The notes beneath the pieces were generated by a model. It was given only the letters and a program-made list of their open reading frames with translations, was not told where the DNA came from and did no database searches. A program made the position numbers and the translations under genes. Source: CAYLPU01 sp964385635 (GTDB lineage: Bacteria > Chloroflexota > Anaerolineae > B4-G1). Taken from it: a DNA stretch of 58,383 nt. Positions 1 through 8,368 of this stretch are shown in pieces (within the stretch, counting starts at the first letter, position 1; each line of letters begins with the position of its first letter). Location: positions 1 through 58,383 of the forward strand of contig CAYLPU010000022.1 of assembly GCA_964385635.1 (NCBI GenBank). The letters are read 5' to 3'.

Positions 1-140
1 GGCGGGGGGGGCAAAATGGTGGGGGCCAGTGTGGGCAACACGAAGATGGACACAGGGTCGCCGGAGACCAGTAACACAGCCAGTATCGTCCCCAAGGTCA
101 CCAGCACCAGGGCGGGGGTGACCCACTTACGGTGTGCCAT
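1..140 (-). CDS. Partial hypothetical membrane or secreted protein (N-terminus only)
   Basis: Only the first 46 residues are inside the window; the gene runs off the left edge. The minus strand reads MAHRKWVTPALVLVTLGTIL followed by more hydrophobic residues, so a membrane segment or uncleaved signal covers about residues 8-25, and a proline-rich stretch begins near the edge. A GGGGAGA ribosome-binding site lies about 7 bases upstream of the ATG. The family cannot be told from this fragment. Confidence 0.6.
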   Translation of the reverse strand, partial: MAHRKWVTPALVLVTLGTILAVLLVSGDPVSIFVLPTLAPTILPPP

Positions 141-256
141 ATTGATTTCTCCCCAGATCAGATTTCACCGCCCGCCCCATATCGTTTGAAGCAGAAAAGC
201 CCCCCCTTTCCCTTGCTGTCTCTCTATTCTAATCCCATTGCAGATATAACACAACT

Positions 257-285
257 TTGACATCTCGGCCTTTTCGTTGTATACT
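257..285 (+). promoter_or_regulatory. Near-consensus sigma-70 promoter for the leader RNA
   Basis: TTGACA (257-262) and TATACT (280-285) are separated by exactly 17 bases. Transcription should start near 292. It is the only clear promoter ahead of the + strand genes that follow. Confidence 0.8.
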
Positions 286-291
286 GCCCCC

Positions 292-452
292 CAGTTCAGA
301 GAGGTCTCAGGATGTGTGCCGTGTTAGCCATGTGCTTCCTCAACCCACCTACCCCTACGCAGCCAGACCCCCGGTCTGGATAGGTGCGTTGGGGACACAC
401 GCCCGGAAAGTAAGCAGGCCAGCCCTCCAGACCGTGCGAGGGCTGGCTTTTG
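292..452 (+). ncRNA. Structured RNA of about 160 nt, unassigned (6S-like, SRP-like or a cis-acting leader)
   Basis: The segment lies between a near-consensus promoter and an intrinsic terminator and has no convincing reading frame. Bases 338-351 pair with 381-394 in 13 of 14 positions, and inside that arm 363-369 (CCAGACC) pairs with 373-379 (GGTCTGG), giving a long rod. A loop-like CCCGGAAAG stretch at 402-410 recalls the SRP RNA apical loop but does not sit at the tip of the fold I can draw. The long rod with an internal bulge recalls 6S RNA. The downstream gene starts only about 14 bases after the terminator, so a regulated leader is also possible. The identity is open; the existence of a structured transcript is better supported. 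Confidence 0.55.
419..451 (+). terminator. Intrinsic terminator of the leader RNA
   Basis: Nine-base stem CCAGCCCTC (419-427) with GAGGGCTGG (438-446), followed by CTTTT. The loop side carries a second CCAGACC (427-433) able to pair with GGTCTGG at 373-379. Confidence 0.75.
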
Positions 453-465
453 TGTGAGGACACCG

Positions 466-768
466 ATGACCATCCAAGAACTCACGGACGAGATGAATCG
501 TTTTGTAGAAGCGATGGGTTGGTACAGGGAGGATTCACCGTGGCTACAGACACCGCGCAATATCGCCACATCGCTTTCACTGGAGGCGGCCGAGGTGCTG
601 GAGCATTTCCAGTGGGGCGAACGGGCAGACGAGAACGCATTGGCGGGGGAACTGGCCGACGTGGCACTCTATCTGCTGCAACTGGCCTACCTGACAGGTA
701 TCAACCTGGAGCAGGCGATTCTCGGCAAACTGGCGATCAACTACAATCGGAACTGGTCCGAGGAGTGA
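466..768 (+). CDS. MazG-like nucleotide pyrophosphohydrolase
   Basis: The 100-residue protein matches the short all-alpha MazG-like/dCTPase-type family that hydrolyses nucleoside triphosphates to monophosphate plus pyrophosphate in the cytoplasm. The family metal-binding pattern is visible: SLEAAEVLEHFQW (EExxE-like) followed by ELADVALYLLQLA (ExxD). I chose the ATG at 466 because TGAGGA lies 4-9 bases upstream; an in-frame GTG at 454 would overlap that site and the end of the terminator. It begins about 14 bases after the upstream RNA terminator and ends 6 bases before the next gene, so it heads a tight operon. House-cleaning of the nucleotide pool is the likely role; the exact substrate cannot be read from sequence. 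Confidence 0.85.
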   Translation: MTIQELTDEMNRFVEAMGWYREDSPWLQTPRNIATSLSLEAAEVLEHFQWGERADENALAGELADVALYLLQLAYLTGINLEQAILGKLAINYNRNWSEE

Positions 769-774
769 GCAGGT

Positions 775-1395
775 GTGAAAATCCTCGCTGTCAGCGACCA
801 GGTAGTCGAAGGCATCTACAGTTCGCACATTTGCGAGCGGTTTGGCGACGTGGATATGGTACTTGCGTGTGGAGACCTGCCCTATTCTTACCTGGAGTAC
901 ATCGTGACGATGCTAAACGTGGACTGTTTCTTCGTGCACGGCAACCATGACCAGCCCGAGTACACGGCTGATGGACACACGCTTACTAGACCAAGCGGCT
1001 GGGTCAATTTGGATGGACGGACCGTAGAGGCCAAGGAGATACTCCTGGGAGGGCTGGAGGGATCAATCCGTTACAAGCCCAGAGCGCCTTTCCAGTACAC
1101 GGAGAGCGAGATGGCTTATAAAGTCTGGCGACTGACGCCGGCCCTGCTCATGAATCGTATGCTCCATGGGTGCTACCTGGACATCCTCATCACGCACTCC
1201 CCCCCCTTCGGCATCCACGATGGCGAGGATCTGCCGCACCGCGGCTTCAGGGCACTGTTAGGACTCATGGCCCGTTTCCGGCCTCGCTATCTGCTCCACG
1301 GCCACAAGCACATCTACGGGCCCGAACCATCGCGAACACGCTACCTGGACACCGAGGTCATCAACGTCTACCCTTTCCGCGTGATCGAGTGGTGA
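775..1395 (+). CDS. Metallophosphoesterase (calcineurin-like)
   Basis: The 206-residue protein carries the calcineurin-like phosphoesterase motifs in order: an N-terminal SDQV (usually DxH, here the His is replaced), CGDLPYSY (GD), VHGNHDQP (GNHD), ITHSPP and a C-terminal LHGHKH. It should be a two-metal phosphatase or phosphodiesterase; the substrate is unknown. The start is GTG at 775, six bases after the previous stop, with GAGGAG in the end of the preceding gene as ribosome-binding site. It sits between the MazG-like gene and a ParB-like gene in the same tight run, which suggests a shared nucleotide or nucleic-acid metabolism, but that is only context. The altered first motif is worth noting because the aspartate is kept while the histidine is lost. 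Confidence 0.85.
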   Translation: MKILAVSDQVVEGIYSSHICERFGDVDMVLACGDLPYSYLEYIVTMLNVDCFFVHGNHDQPEYTADGHTLTRPSGWVNLDGRTVEAKEILLGGLEGSIRYKPRAPFQYTESEMAYKVWRLTPALLMNRMLHGCYLDILITHSPPFGIHDGEDLPHRGFRALLGLMARFRPRYLLHGHKHIYGPEPSRTRYLDTEVINVYPFRVIEW

Positions 1396-1401
1396 TAATA
1401 G

Positions 1402-2325
1402 ATGATGGCTGGTAAAGATCAGGCACAAGCCGACTTCGACGTGGCGCGACGCAGGGCGTTCTGGAATGAGATTGCGTCGTTCCTGAGCGGGCGTCCCAAC
1501 CGGCTGCTTTCGTGGGACGAAGTGCGCGGTAAACTGGGCGTGCGCGGGCAAGTCTATCGGGGTGTGCGAGCCGTGCCGGTGGACAAGATCATCGGCAGCG
1601 TGGGACGCTACCGGGACTTTGATCGCGTCTTCTTGCCGACACAGAACCGCACGGCGGACCGCTGGCGCTCTATCGCCCGCGCCTACTACGACGAGGTCAG
1701 CCTGCCACCGGTGAAGTTGTACAAGATCGGGGATGCCTACTTCGTCCTCGACGGCAATCACCGTGTCTCGGTAGCACGGGAGCAGGGAATTGAGTTCGTG
1801 GACGCTGAAGTGATTGAGGCAAGGACCAGGGTGCCAGTGACAGCCGATCTGGACGCCGACGTTCTGGAAATCAAGGGCGAATACGTCCGCTTTCTCGAAC
1901 GCACGCGACTAGACGAGTTGCGATCTGGCCAGCGCCTGGAGTTCACCATCGGCGGCGGGTACGAGCGGCTGCTGGAGCACATCGCCGTGCATCGCTATTT
2001 CCTGGGCCTGGAACAGCAGTGTTTCATCTCTGAAGACGAGGCAGTCGGCGACTGGTACGATCACGTCTATCTGCCACTGGTGCGCATCATCCGCGAAAAG
2101 GACATCCTGGCCGACTTCCCTGGCCGTACTGAGGCAGACCTGTATCTGTGGATTATGGATCACCAGCACTACCTGCGCGAGCAGTTCGGCCCTGAGGTAC
2201 AGACCGAACTGGCCGCCGAGCACTTCGCCGACCACTACACTACCCGGCCAGTCAAGCGCATGCTGCATGCGGTACAAGACCTGGTTGCAGGGCGGGATGT
2301 AGATGAGGAAGTTATTAGACCCTAA
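1402..2325 (+). CDS. ParB/sulfiredoxin-fold-like protein of unknown function
   Basis: 307 residues. Around residue 120 the sequence FVLDGNHRVSVAREQG matches the ParB-like nuclease/sulfiredoxin-like signature (DGNHR), and similar domains occur in DUF4032-type proteins. The C-terminal half is rich in aromatic and acidic residues (for example LYLWIMDHQHYLREQFG) and has no motif I can name. There is no signal peptide or membrane segment. Two adjacent ATG codons, 1402 and 1405, can serve as start. The gene starts six bases after the metallophosphoesterase gene, which points to co-transcription. The function is unknown; the DGNHR motif may bind or hydrolyse a nucleotide. Confidence 0.75.
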   Translation: MMAGKDQAQADFDVARRRAFWNEIASFLSGRPNRLLSWDEVRGKLGVRGQVYRGVRAVPVDKIIGSVGRYRDFDRVFLPTQNRTADRWRSIARAYYDEVSLPPVKLYKIGDAYFVLDGNHRVSVAREQGIEFVDAEVIEARTRVPVTADLDADVLEIKGEYVRFLERTRLDELRSGQRLEFTIGGGYERLLEHIAVHRYFLGLEQQCFISEDEAVGDWYDHVYLPLVRIIREKDILADFPGRTEADLYLWIMDHQHYLREQFGPEVQTELAAEHFADHYTTRPVKRMLHAVQDLVAGRDVDEEVIRP

Positions 2326-2348
2326 AGGTTCCGGAAAACCCTTAGGGT
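2319..2348. repeat. Imperfect palindrome overlapping the stop codon of the ParB-like gene
   Basis: ACCCTAAAGGTT and AAACCCTTAGGGT face each other across CCGG. The left arm includes the gene's last codons and its TAA. There is no T-run, so it looks like a dispersed palindromic repeat rather than a terminator. Confidence 0.55.
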
Positions 2349-2376
2349 TCGCGAGAGACGAATACAAGGAGGAGAA

Positions 2377-3810
2377 ATGGCCACCAAAGTCACCCCGCGC
2401 AGTGAGGATTACTCCCGCTGGTACACTGACGTAGTCCAGATGGCCGATCTAGCCGACTACGCGCCCGTCAAAGGCTGCATGGTGATCAAACCTCACGGCT
2501 ATGCGCTGTGGGAGAACATCAAGGCAGGGCTTGATCGGCGCTTCAAGGCCACCGGTCACGTTAACGCTTACTTTCCCCTGTTTATCCCACTGAGTTTCAT
2601 CCAGAAAGAAGCACAACACGTGGAGGGTTTTTCGCCCGAACTGGCGATCGTCACCATCGGCGGGGGCAAACAACTGGAGGAGCCATTGGTCGTGCGTCCG
2701 ACCTCAGAGACGATCATCGGCCATATGTACGCCAAATGGATCCAATCCTATCGTGATCTGCCCCTGCTGATCAACCAGTGGGCCAACGTGGTACGATGGG
2801 AGATGCGCACCCGTCTGTTCCTGCGCACGACGGAGTTCCTATGGCAGGAAGGGCACACGGCGCACGCCACCGCCGAAGAGGCACGGGAAGAAACGGGGCG
2901 GATGCTCAACATCTATGCCCAGTTCGCGATCGAGGATGCCGCCATCCCGGTCATCGCCGGCCGCAAGAGCGAAAGCGAGAAGTTCGCCGGAGCAGTGACC
3001 AGTTACACCATTGAGGCGATGATGGGAGACTATAGGGCACTCCAGGCTGGCACCAGTCACTTTCTGGGGCAAAATTTCGCCAGGGCGTTCGACATCAAGT
3101 TCCTCGATGAGAACAACGAACGCCAACACGTGTGGACGACCAGTTGGGGCCTCAGCACGCGCATGGTGGGAGCCGTGGTGATGGTGCACGGAGATGATCA
3201 GGGATTAGTCTTGCCGCCAATACTGGCCCCGATCCAGGTGGTCATTGTCCCTATTTGGAAAAAAGATCCAGATCGCACCAAGGTGCTCGAGGTTGTGACC
3301 CGGGCAGAGGCAACGTTGCGCGATGACGTGCGCGTGCGCGTGGACGACCGTGACGAGTATTCGCCTGGTTGGAAGTTTAACGAATGGGAGATGCGAGGCG
3401 TGCCGCTGCGAATCGAGATCGGTCCCCGGGACGTGGAGCAGGAACAGGTTACGCTGGCCCGGCGCGACATCCCTGGTCGCGAGGGAAAAAGCACTGTGCC
3501 ACTGGAAGGGCTGGCGGAGACAGTGCAAGAGATCCTGGCCACGATCCAGGCTGATCTCTACCGCCGCGCCCTTGACTTCCGCGAGGCACACACCTACGAC
3601 CCCAAGGATTATGCAGAGTTCAGAGAGGCAGTATCCCATGGGTTCACCTATTCCTGGTGGTGCGGGGACGCGGACTGCGAGGCACAGATCAAGGAGGACA
3701 CCAAGGCCACAGTGCGCTGTATCCCGTTGGAGCAAGAGCCGGGGAAAGGAAAATGCATCCGCTGCGGAAAAGAGGCCAGCGAGCGGGCTGTCTTGGGACG
3801 GGCCTACTGA
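2377..3810 (+). CDS. proS: Prolyl-tRNA synthetase, archaeal/eukaryote-like type
   Basis: This cytoplasmic class II enzyme attaches proline to tRNA-Pro. Its 477 residues match the short ProRS form (type 3) without the bacterial insertion domain. Visible features are the motif 2 region (VVRWEMRTRLFLRTTEFLWQ), the motif 3 region (GAVVMVHGDDQGLVLPP), an anticodon-binding domain after about residue 285, and the C-terminal zinc-binding domain typical of this type with paired cysteines (WWCGDADCEAQ and KCIRCGKEASERA), ending in the family's aromatic tail RAY. An AGGAGG site stands 6 bases before the ATG. No other prolyl-tRNA synthetase is in the window. Confidence 0.95.
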   Translation: MATKVTPRSEDYSRWYTDVVQMADLADYAPVKGCMVIKPHGYALWENIKAGLDRRFKATGHVNAYFPLFIPLSFIQKEAQHVEGFSPELAIVTIGGGKQLEEPLVVRPTSETIIGHMYAKWIQSYRDLPLLINQWANVVRWEMRTRLFLRTTEFLWQEGHTAHATAEEAREETGRMLNIYAQFAIEDAAIPVIAGRKSESEKFAGAVTSYTIEAMMGDYRALQAGTSHFLGQNFARAFDIKFLDENNERQHVWTTSWGLSTRMVGAVVMVHGDDQGLVLPPILAPIQVVIVPIWKKDPDRTKVLEVVTRAEATLRDDVRVRVDDRDEYSPGWKFNEWEMRGVPLRIEIGPRDVEQEQVTLARRDIPGREGKSTVPLEGLAETVQEILATIQADLYRRALDFREAHTYDPKDYAEFREAVSHGFTYSWWCGDADCEAQIKEDTKATVRCIPLEQEPGKGKCIRCGKEASERAVLGRAY

Positions 3811-3832
3811 GGAGACAGACTGAGGAGGCAGA

Positions 3833-5770
3833 ATGAAACACAGCCACATCGCCATTGCCACATTGCTGCTAACCGGCTTCGTCACGGCCTGCCTGTCCCC
3901 TACGCCTGCCGCCATCACCGTCACGTCCGACGCACCCTCCCCCACACCTTTACCCTCACCCACCGCGGTCCCCACCAGCACACCGACCCCGACGCCGCCC
4001 AAGGAATTCACCATCTGCCAGGCCACCGAGCCCAACACGCTCTTCGCCTACGGTGGCCCGTCGCGTGCCGCCCGCAACGTGCTGGAGGCGATCTACGATG
4101 GCCCGATTGACACCCGCACGTACCAGTTCCAGCCCGTGATCCTGGAGAAACTCCCCAGCCTGGCCGACGGAGATGCCGTCCTGCAAACCACTCACGTTCA
4201 AGAAGGCGACAGAGTCGTGGACGTCCACGGCCAGGTGGTGGATTTGCTCCCTGGCGTCACCATCTTCGACGCCGGTAGCCAGAAAGTTACCTTCGAGGGC
4301 GGAGTGGTCACGATGACGCAGATGATGGTGACCTTTACGCTGCGGGCCGACGTCACCTGGGCGGATGGTCAGCCACTGACCGCCGATGATTCCCGCTACT
4401 CCTTCGAGTTGGCCGGCGAGTTTGACAGTCCCACCCTGCGGCTGTTCCGGGACCGCACCCAAAGTTACGATCTCGTGGACGAGCGCACCGTCGTCTGGAC
4501 CGGTGCCCCCGGCTATCGGGATGCCTTCTATTTCCTGAACTTCTACCAACCGTTGCCCCGGCACGTGTGGGGGGTGGCCGAGGCAGATCAGTTGCTCAGC
4601 GCCGAGGTTGCGCACCGCAAGCCGCTGGGCTGGGGCCCCTTCGTCGTCGAGGAGTGGGTGGAGGGCGACCGCATCACGCTAGTGCGCAACCCACACTATT
4701 TCCGTGGTTCCGAGGGGCTGCCCTACCTCGACCGGGTCACCTTCCGCTTCGTTCCCGACCTGCAGCAGGCGCTTGATTTGCTCGTGGCGGGCGAATGTGA
4801 CCTGATCACCCAGGACGTGATCAAACAGGGTGTGATGGAGGAGGGAGATTTTGTGCCGCTGCTGGAGGCCGCCGACACTGGCACGATACAGTTGATCTCA
4901 TCCCCCAGCAGCGAGTGGGAGCATCTCGATTTCGGAATTGATCCAGCCAAGTGGGTTCGCCGCCCAGATTTCTTCGAGGATGTACGGGTGCGTCGCGCCG
5001 TCGCAATGTGCATTCACCGTGAGCGTTTAGCAGGAGAGGCATTCCCCTACAGCGGAGCCGTTGTCGCCAGCAGTTACATCGCCGCCGAGCACCCACTTTA
5101 TGCAGGTGATCGACTCTATCGTTGGGACTACAATCCGTCCGAGGCGCTTCTCCTGTTGGATGAGGTGGGGTGGCGGGACGAGGACGGGGATGGCATTCGG
5201 GAAGCCCACGGTGTGGCAGACATCACCAATGGCACGCCCTTCTCTGTCACTCTGCTCACGACCAGTGGCCATCTGGTCGGGGAGCGGACGGCGCGTATCC
5301 TGATTGAGAACTTGACGGCCTGCGGCATCGGGCTGACGGTGGAGTACATCCCAGCCGAGGAACTCTTCGCCGACGGCCCCGACGGCCCGCTGTTCGGGCG
5401 TCAGTTCGATCTGGCGCTTTTCTCCTGGCTGAACGGTCTTGATGCACCGTGCGGGCTCTACCTCTCGACCGAGATTCCTGGGCAGGAGAATTGGTGGGCC
5501 ACGAGCAATAATCCTGGCTACGTCAGCGCCGACTACGACGCAGCCTGCCAGGCAGCGATGGATGCGCTGCCTGGAACGGAGGAGTACACGCGCCTCCACG
5601 TTGAGGCACAGCGGATCTTCTCCCACGACCTGCCTGTGCTGCCGCTCTACTTCGTGCCCAATCTGGTCGCCACGCGCCCGGGAGTGAGCGGCGTGATCCT
5701 GGATCCCAGTGAGTATCTGGAGTTGTGGAATATCGAGGCGTTCGACGTGGTGCGGGTTGCGGGACAGTAG
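3833..5770 (+). CDS. ABC transporter substrate-binding lipoprotein, family 5 (peptide/nickel type)
   Basis: 645 residues. The N-terminus is a lipoprotein signal, MKHSHIAIATLLLTGFVTAC, with lipobox VTAC, followed by a Pro/Thr-rich linker typical of surface-anchored proteins. The mature part has the family 5 layout, with PHYFRGSEGLPYLDRVTFRF near the middle and RRAVAMCIHRERLA, as in DppA/OppA-like binding proteins. It should sit outside the membrane and deliver an oligopeptide or similar ligand to a permease. No permease or ATPase genes are adjacent, so the partner complex lies elsewhere or this is an orphan sensor-like protein. It starts 22 bases after proS. Confidence 0.9.
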   Translation: MKHSHIAIATLLLTGFVTACLSPTPAAITVTSDAPSPTPLPSPTAVPTSTPTPTPPKEFTICQATEPNTLFAYGGPSRAARNVLEAIYDGPIDTRTYQFQPVILEKLPSLADGDAVLQTTHVQEGDRVVDVHGQVVDLLPGVTIFDAGSQKVTFEGGVVTMTQMMVTFTLRADVTWADGQPLTADDSRYSFELAGEFDSPTLRLFRDRTQSYDLVDERTVVWTGAPGYRDAFYFLNFYQPLPRHVWGVAEADQLLSAEVAHRKPLGWGPFVVEEWVEGDRITLVRNPHYFRGSEGLPYLDRVTFRFVPDLQQALDLLVAGECDLITQDVIKQGVMEEGDFVPLLEAADTGTIQLISSPSSEWEHLDFGIDPAKWVRRPDFFEDVRVRRAVAMCIHRERLAGEAFPYSGAVVASSYIAAEHPLYAGDRLYRWDYNPSEALLLLDEVGWRDEDGDGIREAHGVADITNGTPFSVTLLTTSGHLVGERTARILIENLTACGIGLTVEYIPAEELFADGPDGPLFGRQFDLALFSWLNGLDAPCGLYLSTEIPGQENWWATSNNPGYVSADYDAACQAAMDALPGTEEYTRLHVEAQRIFSHDLPVLPLYFVPNLVATRPGVSGVILDPSEYLELWNIEAFDVVRVAGQ

Positions 5771-5805
5771 GGGAGTGTGGAAGTGTGGGAGTGTATGATC
5801 CGCTG

Positions 5806-6780
5806 ATGTCCTATAATCCGAGTTCTACCATCCGTGGCCGCGTGGTCAAGGCCGGCCACGCTGAGGCCGAGGCGCTGGTGTCGCCTGAGCCCATCGGCTT
5901 TTTCGGCGGGGTGGACCCCGATACGGGGATAGTCATTGAGGCCGGGCACCCGCTGGAAGGCGAATGTGTGGCTGGGCGCGTGCTCGTCTTCCCCACGGGC
6001 AAGGGCAGCACCGTCGGCTCCTACACGCTCTACCGGTTGGCGCGCTCTCGGCTAGCCCCGGCGGCGATCATCAACGTTGAGGCGGACCCCGTCGTGGCCG
6101 TCGGGGCGATCATTGCCGAGATTCCAATGGTGGATCAGGTAGATATCTCGCACATTCGCACCGGCGATTGGGTGCAAGTGCACGATGAAAAAATCACAAT
6201 CTGGCAGGGAGGAAAATCAATGAGCAGCGTCCTGAGTTCGTCGAAGGAAGAATTGGTGGAACTGATCCCGGAGTTCAATGAGATCCGCGACTCCGAGTTG
6301 CAAGCCAAGGTACTGGCTGTCTGGGAGGAGGGGATCGTCCTTGGCGGCTGGACGGTCGAGGCGCTGGCGGAAATCCCCTTTACGCTGTTGGCCGAGGACG
6401 TGGATGTCACCTTCATAGAGCACGTGCGCACTGTGTGTCGCATGTGCATCGCGATGGAGCAGGTACTGGTGGAGGCGTACGGTGAGCGAAAGCAGATCGA
6501 TCACGACACGCTGGTGGCGGGCGCGCTGCTGGCCGACGTCGGCAAACTGCTCGAGTACCGCCGCGAACCGGATGGCAAGACAGTCTTCGCCGATATGTAC
6601 CACTACCTGCGACACCCTTTCACCGGCGTGGCGATGGCCTACAAGCACGGCATCCCCAAGAGCGTATTGCACGTCATCGCCACCCACGCCTGGGAGGGCG
6701 ACAAGTTCAAGCGGCGGCCGGAGTCGATCATCTTCCACCACGCCGATTTCACCGACTTCGATCTGGTGAAGCTCAAGTAG
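5806..6780 (+). CDS. Fusion of a DUF126 (aconitase-X small-subunit) domain with an HD-domain hydrolase
   Basis: The first about 130 residues match the DUF126 swivel domain of aconitase X or mevalonate-pathway dehydratase (FPTGKGSTVGSYTLYRL, AAIINVEADPVVAVGAI, IPMVDQVDIS). The rest matches an HD-domain protein (GALLADVGKLLEY, HYLRHPFTGVAMAYKHG, VIATHAWEGD), in which the canonical HD of the core motif reads AD. The frame is open throughout, but an internal ATG at 6220 has a strong GGAGGA 7 bases upstream and lies exactly at the domain border, so the HD part may also be made alone. No aconitase-X large subunit is nearby. The start at 5806 follows a low-complexity GTGTGGGAGTGT stretch; a GTG at 5791 is an alternative. 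Confidence 0.75.
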   Translation: MSYNPSSTIRGRVVKAGHAEAEALVSPEPIGFFGGVDPDTGIVIEAGHPLEGECVAGRVLVFPTGKGSTVGSYTLYRLARSRLAPAAIINVEADPVVAVGAIIAEIPMVDQVDISHIRTGDWVQVHDEKITIWQGGKSMSSVLSSSKEELVELIPEFNEIRDSELQAKVLAVWEEGIVLGGWTVEALAEIPFTLLAEDVDVTFIEHVRTVCRMCIAMEQVLVEAYGERKQIDHDTLVAGALLADVGKLLEYRREPDGKTVFADMYHYLRHPFTGVAMAYKHGIPKSVLHVIATHAWEGDKFKRRPESIIFHHADFTDFDLVKLK

Positions 6781-6835
6781 AGAATAGACTGGCGCTCAGG
6801 ACACCAGCGCCAGGATACGGCGTATCATCTCGGGA

Positions 6836-8368
6836 TCATCGCGCAGCAGACCCGCTCTGGGAAGGCGAGGCAGCAGCGTGACCCAGTCCACGTTCCGGAG
6901 TGCTATCCCCGTACCTGAGCAAACGCAACCCCTCCAGCCGCACCATCTCGGGAAAGAGAGCGCGGTAGATGTCGCAGTTGGGCGAGCGGGCGTCGCGGTT
7001 GATGGTAACGCGGTGCGCTTCGAGCGGGCAGCCACCACAACACCAGTAGCGCCACTGACACTCAGCGCACCCGGCCTTCTCGTCCACCGGTGGGTTGTAC
7101 AGATCCTTGTAACCCTCCTGCACGCGAGACAGCGGGTCGGGGTCGTGCACATCGGTCAGGGCATGGCCCAGATCCATCTGGCAGCCAGCCACACGTCCTG
7201 CCGGATCGATCGCTAAGTAGTTAATGCCGATGCCACAGGGGCGCAGATGGGGCGTAGACAGGTTGGCCCGGTCGGCCAGGACAGCGAGCAAAGATCGCTG
7301 AGGCAGGTGCTTCTCGATGACCCGGTAGGCTGCCAGCAACCCCTCGATGACGCTCTCCTCCTCCAGTCGTAAGTCCGAAGGGACAGCACGGGCGTATTCC
7401 CGGTAAAAACTGAGCCCGAAAGGTAAATTGCGCTCCAGCAGCCAGCTCATCAACTCTGGCAGCCCGGCGGCGTTACGGCCGGTGACGGTGACAGATATAT
7501 TGGGGACAAGGCCACAGGCCAGCGCCAAGTCAATAGAGTGCGCCACCATATCGAAGGAACCACTCCCATCGGCAAAGTGACGCTGGCAATCATGATAGCC
7601 GCCCACACCGTCAAGCGAAAGCACCAGCCGGAGGCCCAATGCCTGCACAGTGTCGATCATCCTGGGAGTGAGGCCGACGCCGTTGCTGATCACCACGCCG
7701 TCCAGTTCCAACCCGTGGCGTGTTGCTGTGCCAGCGGCATGGTGGTGTAACTCAACCAACAGCGGGAAGCGGAGCGTCGGCTCACCGCCGGCATACTTGA
7801 GTTTCACTGTGGTGAAACCATGAGCCAACGCCGAACGAAAAATGGCGTCCACGGCCAACCGGCCGACTTCGGGACTCATCTCGGCGCTGGAGCGGGAGCG
7901 GTAACAATAGTCACAGGCGAGTTGACAGGCATTGGTCAGATGAAGCCAGGCTGCGAGGGTCTGCGGCGTCTCAATGGGAGCCGGAGCAGTGCAACCGTAT
8001 GGCATGATGAGGCCCAGGGAGACCATCTGACTCAGCGCTTCTTGCACAGCAGACTCTCCCCACACGCGCCGGAAGGCCGCAGACGCGTTGCTCAGACGGT
8101 GGGGGTGGTCAAAGTAACGCCCCAGCATCAGAGCAGAGCGATTGAGGACGAGCACCCCACCCCGGAGTTGCGGCCCCCCAACCGCCAAATGGCCGGCGTC
8201 CAGTTCCAAATCGATCGTGGCGGAGAGAACGTACCGGCTGCCAGCGGGTAGATGGGGTTGGGTCACTGCAACGGTTGCCGAGCAGGCATCGCACTGCCCC
8301 TCGGCCATAAGTGCTTGCCCCTCAACCCTGAAGATTATGCGCGGTGGCCCATCGAATCCGTCAGGCAT
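6836..8368 (-). CDS. Radical SAM/SPASM domain enzyme
   Basis: 510 residues. The radical SAM cluster motif is NACQLACDYCYR (CxxxCxxC) near residue 155, followed by KYAGGEPTLRF, and a C-terminal SPASM region holds the auxiliary-cluster cysteines (CGIGINYLAIDPAGRVAGC, CAECQWRYWCCGGCP, SPNCDIYR). Enzymes of this build modify peptides or proteins. I set the start at 8368 because GGAGGAG lies just upstream; it overlaps the end of the preceding ATPase gene by 8 bases, so the two are probably translationally coupled. No short precursor peptide gene was found beside it, so the substrate may be one of the partner proteins. The last about 22 residues look unnatural, and a one-base shift at the GGGG near 6917 would give a better C-terminus ending at 6796. 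Confidence 0.88.
   Translation of the reverse strand: MPDGFDGPPRIIFRVEGQALMAEGQCDACSATVAVTQPHLPAGSRYVLSATIDLELDAGHLAVGGPQLRGGVLVLNRSALMLGRYFDHPHRLSNASAAFRRVWGESAVQEALSQMVSLGLIMPYGCTAPAPIETPQTLAAWLHLTNACQLACDYCYRSRSSAEMSPEVGRLAVDAIFRSALAHGFTTVKLKYAGGEPTLRFPLLVELHHHAAGTATRHGLELDGVVISNGVGLTPRMIDTVQALGLRLVLSLDGVGGYHDCQRHFADGSGSFDMVAHSIDLALACGLVPNISVTVTGRNAAGLPELMSWLLERNLPFGLSFYREYARAVPSDLRLEEESVIEGLLAAYRVIEKHLPQRSLLAVLADRANLSTPHLRPCGIGINYLAIDPAGRVAGCQMDLGHALTDVHDPDPLSRVQEGYKDLYNPPVDEKAGCAECQWRYWCCGGCPLEAHRVTINRDARSPNCDIYRALFPEMVRLEGLRLLRYGDSTPERGLGHAAASPSQSGSAAR

Noticed and set aside
402..420. Firm assignment of the leader RNA as 4.5S SRP RNA
   Set aside because: The CGGAAAG and AGCAGG words are suggestive, but the apical-loop pairing and the symmetric internal loop of SRP domain IV cannot be drawn.
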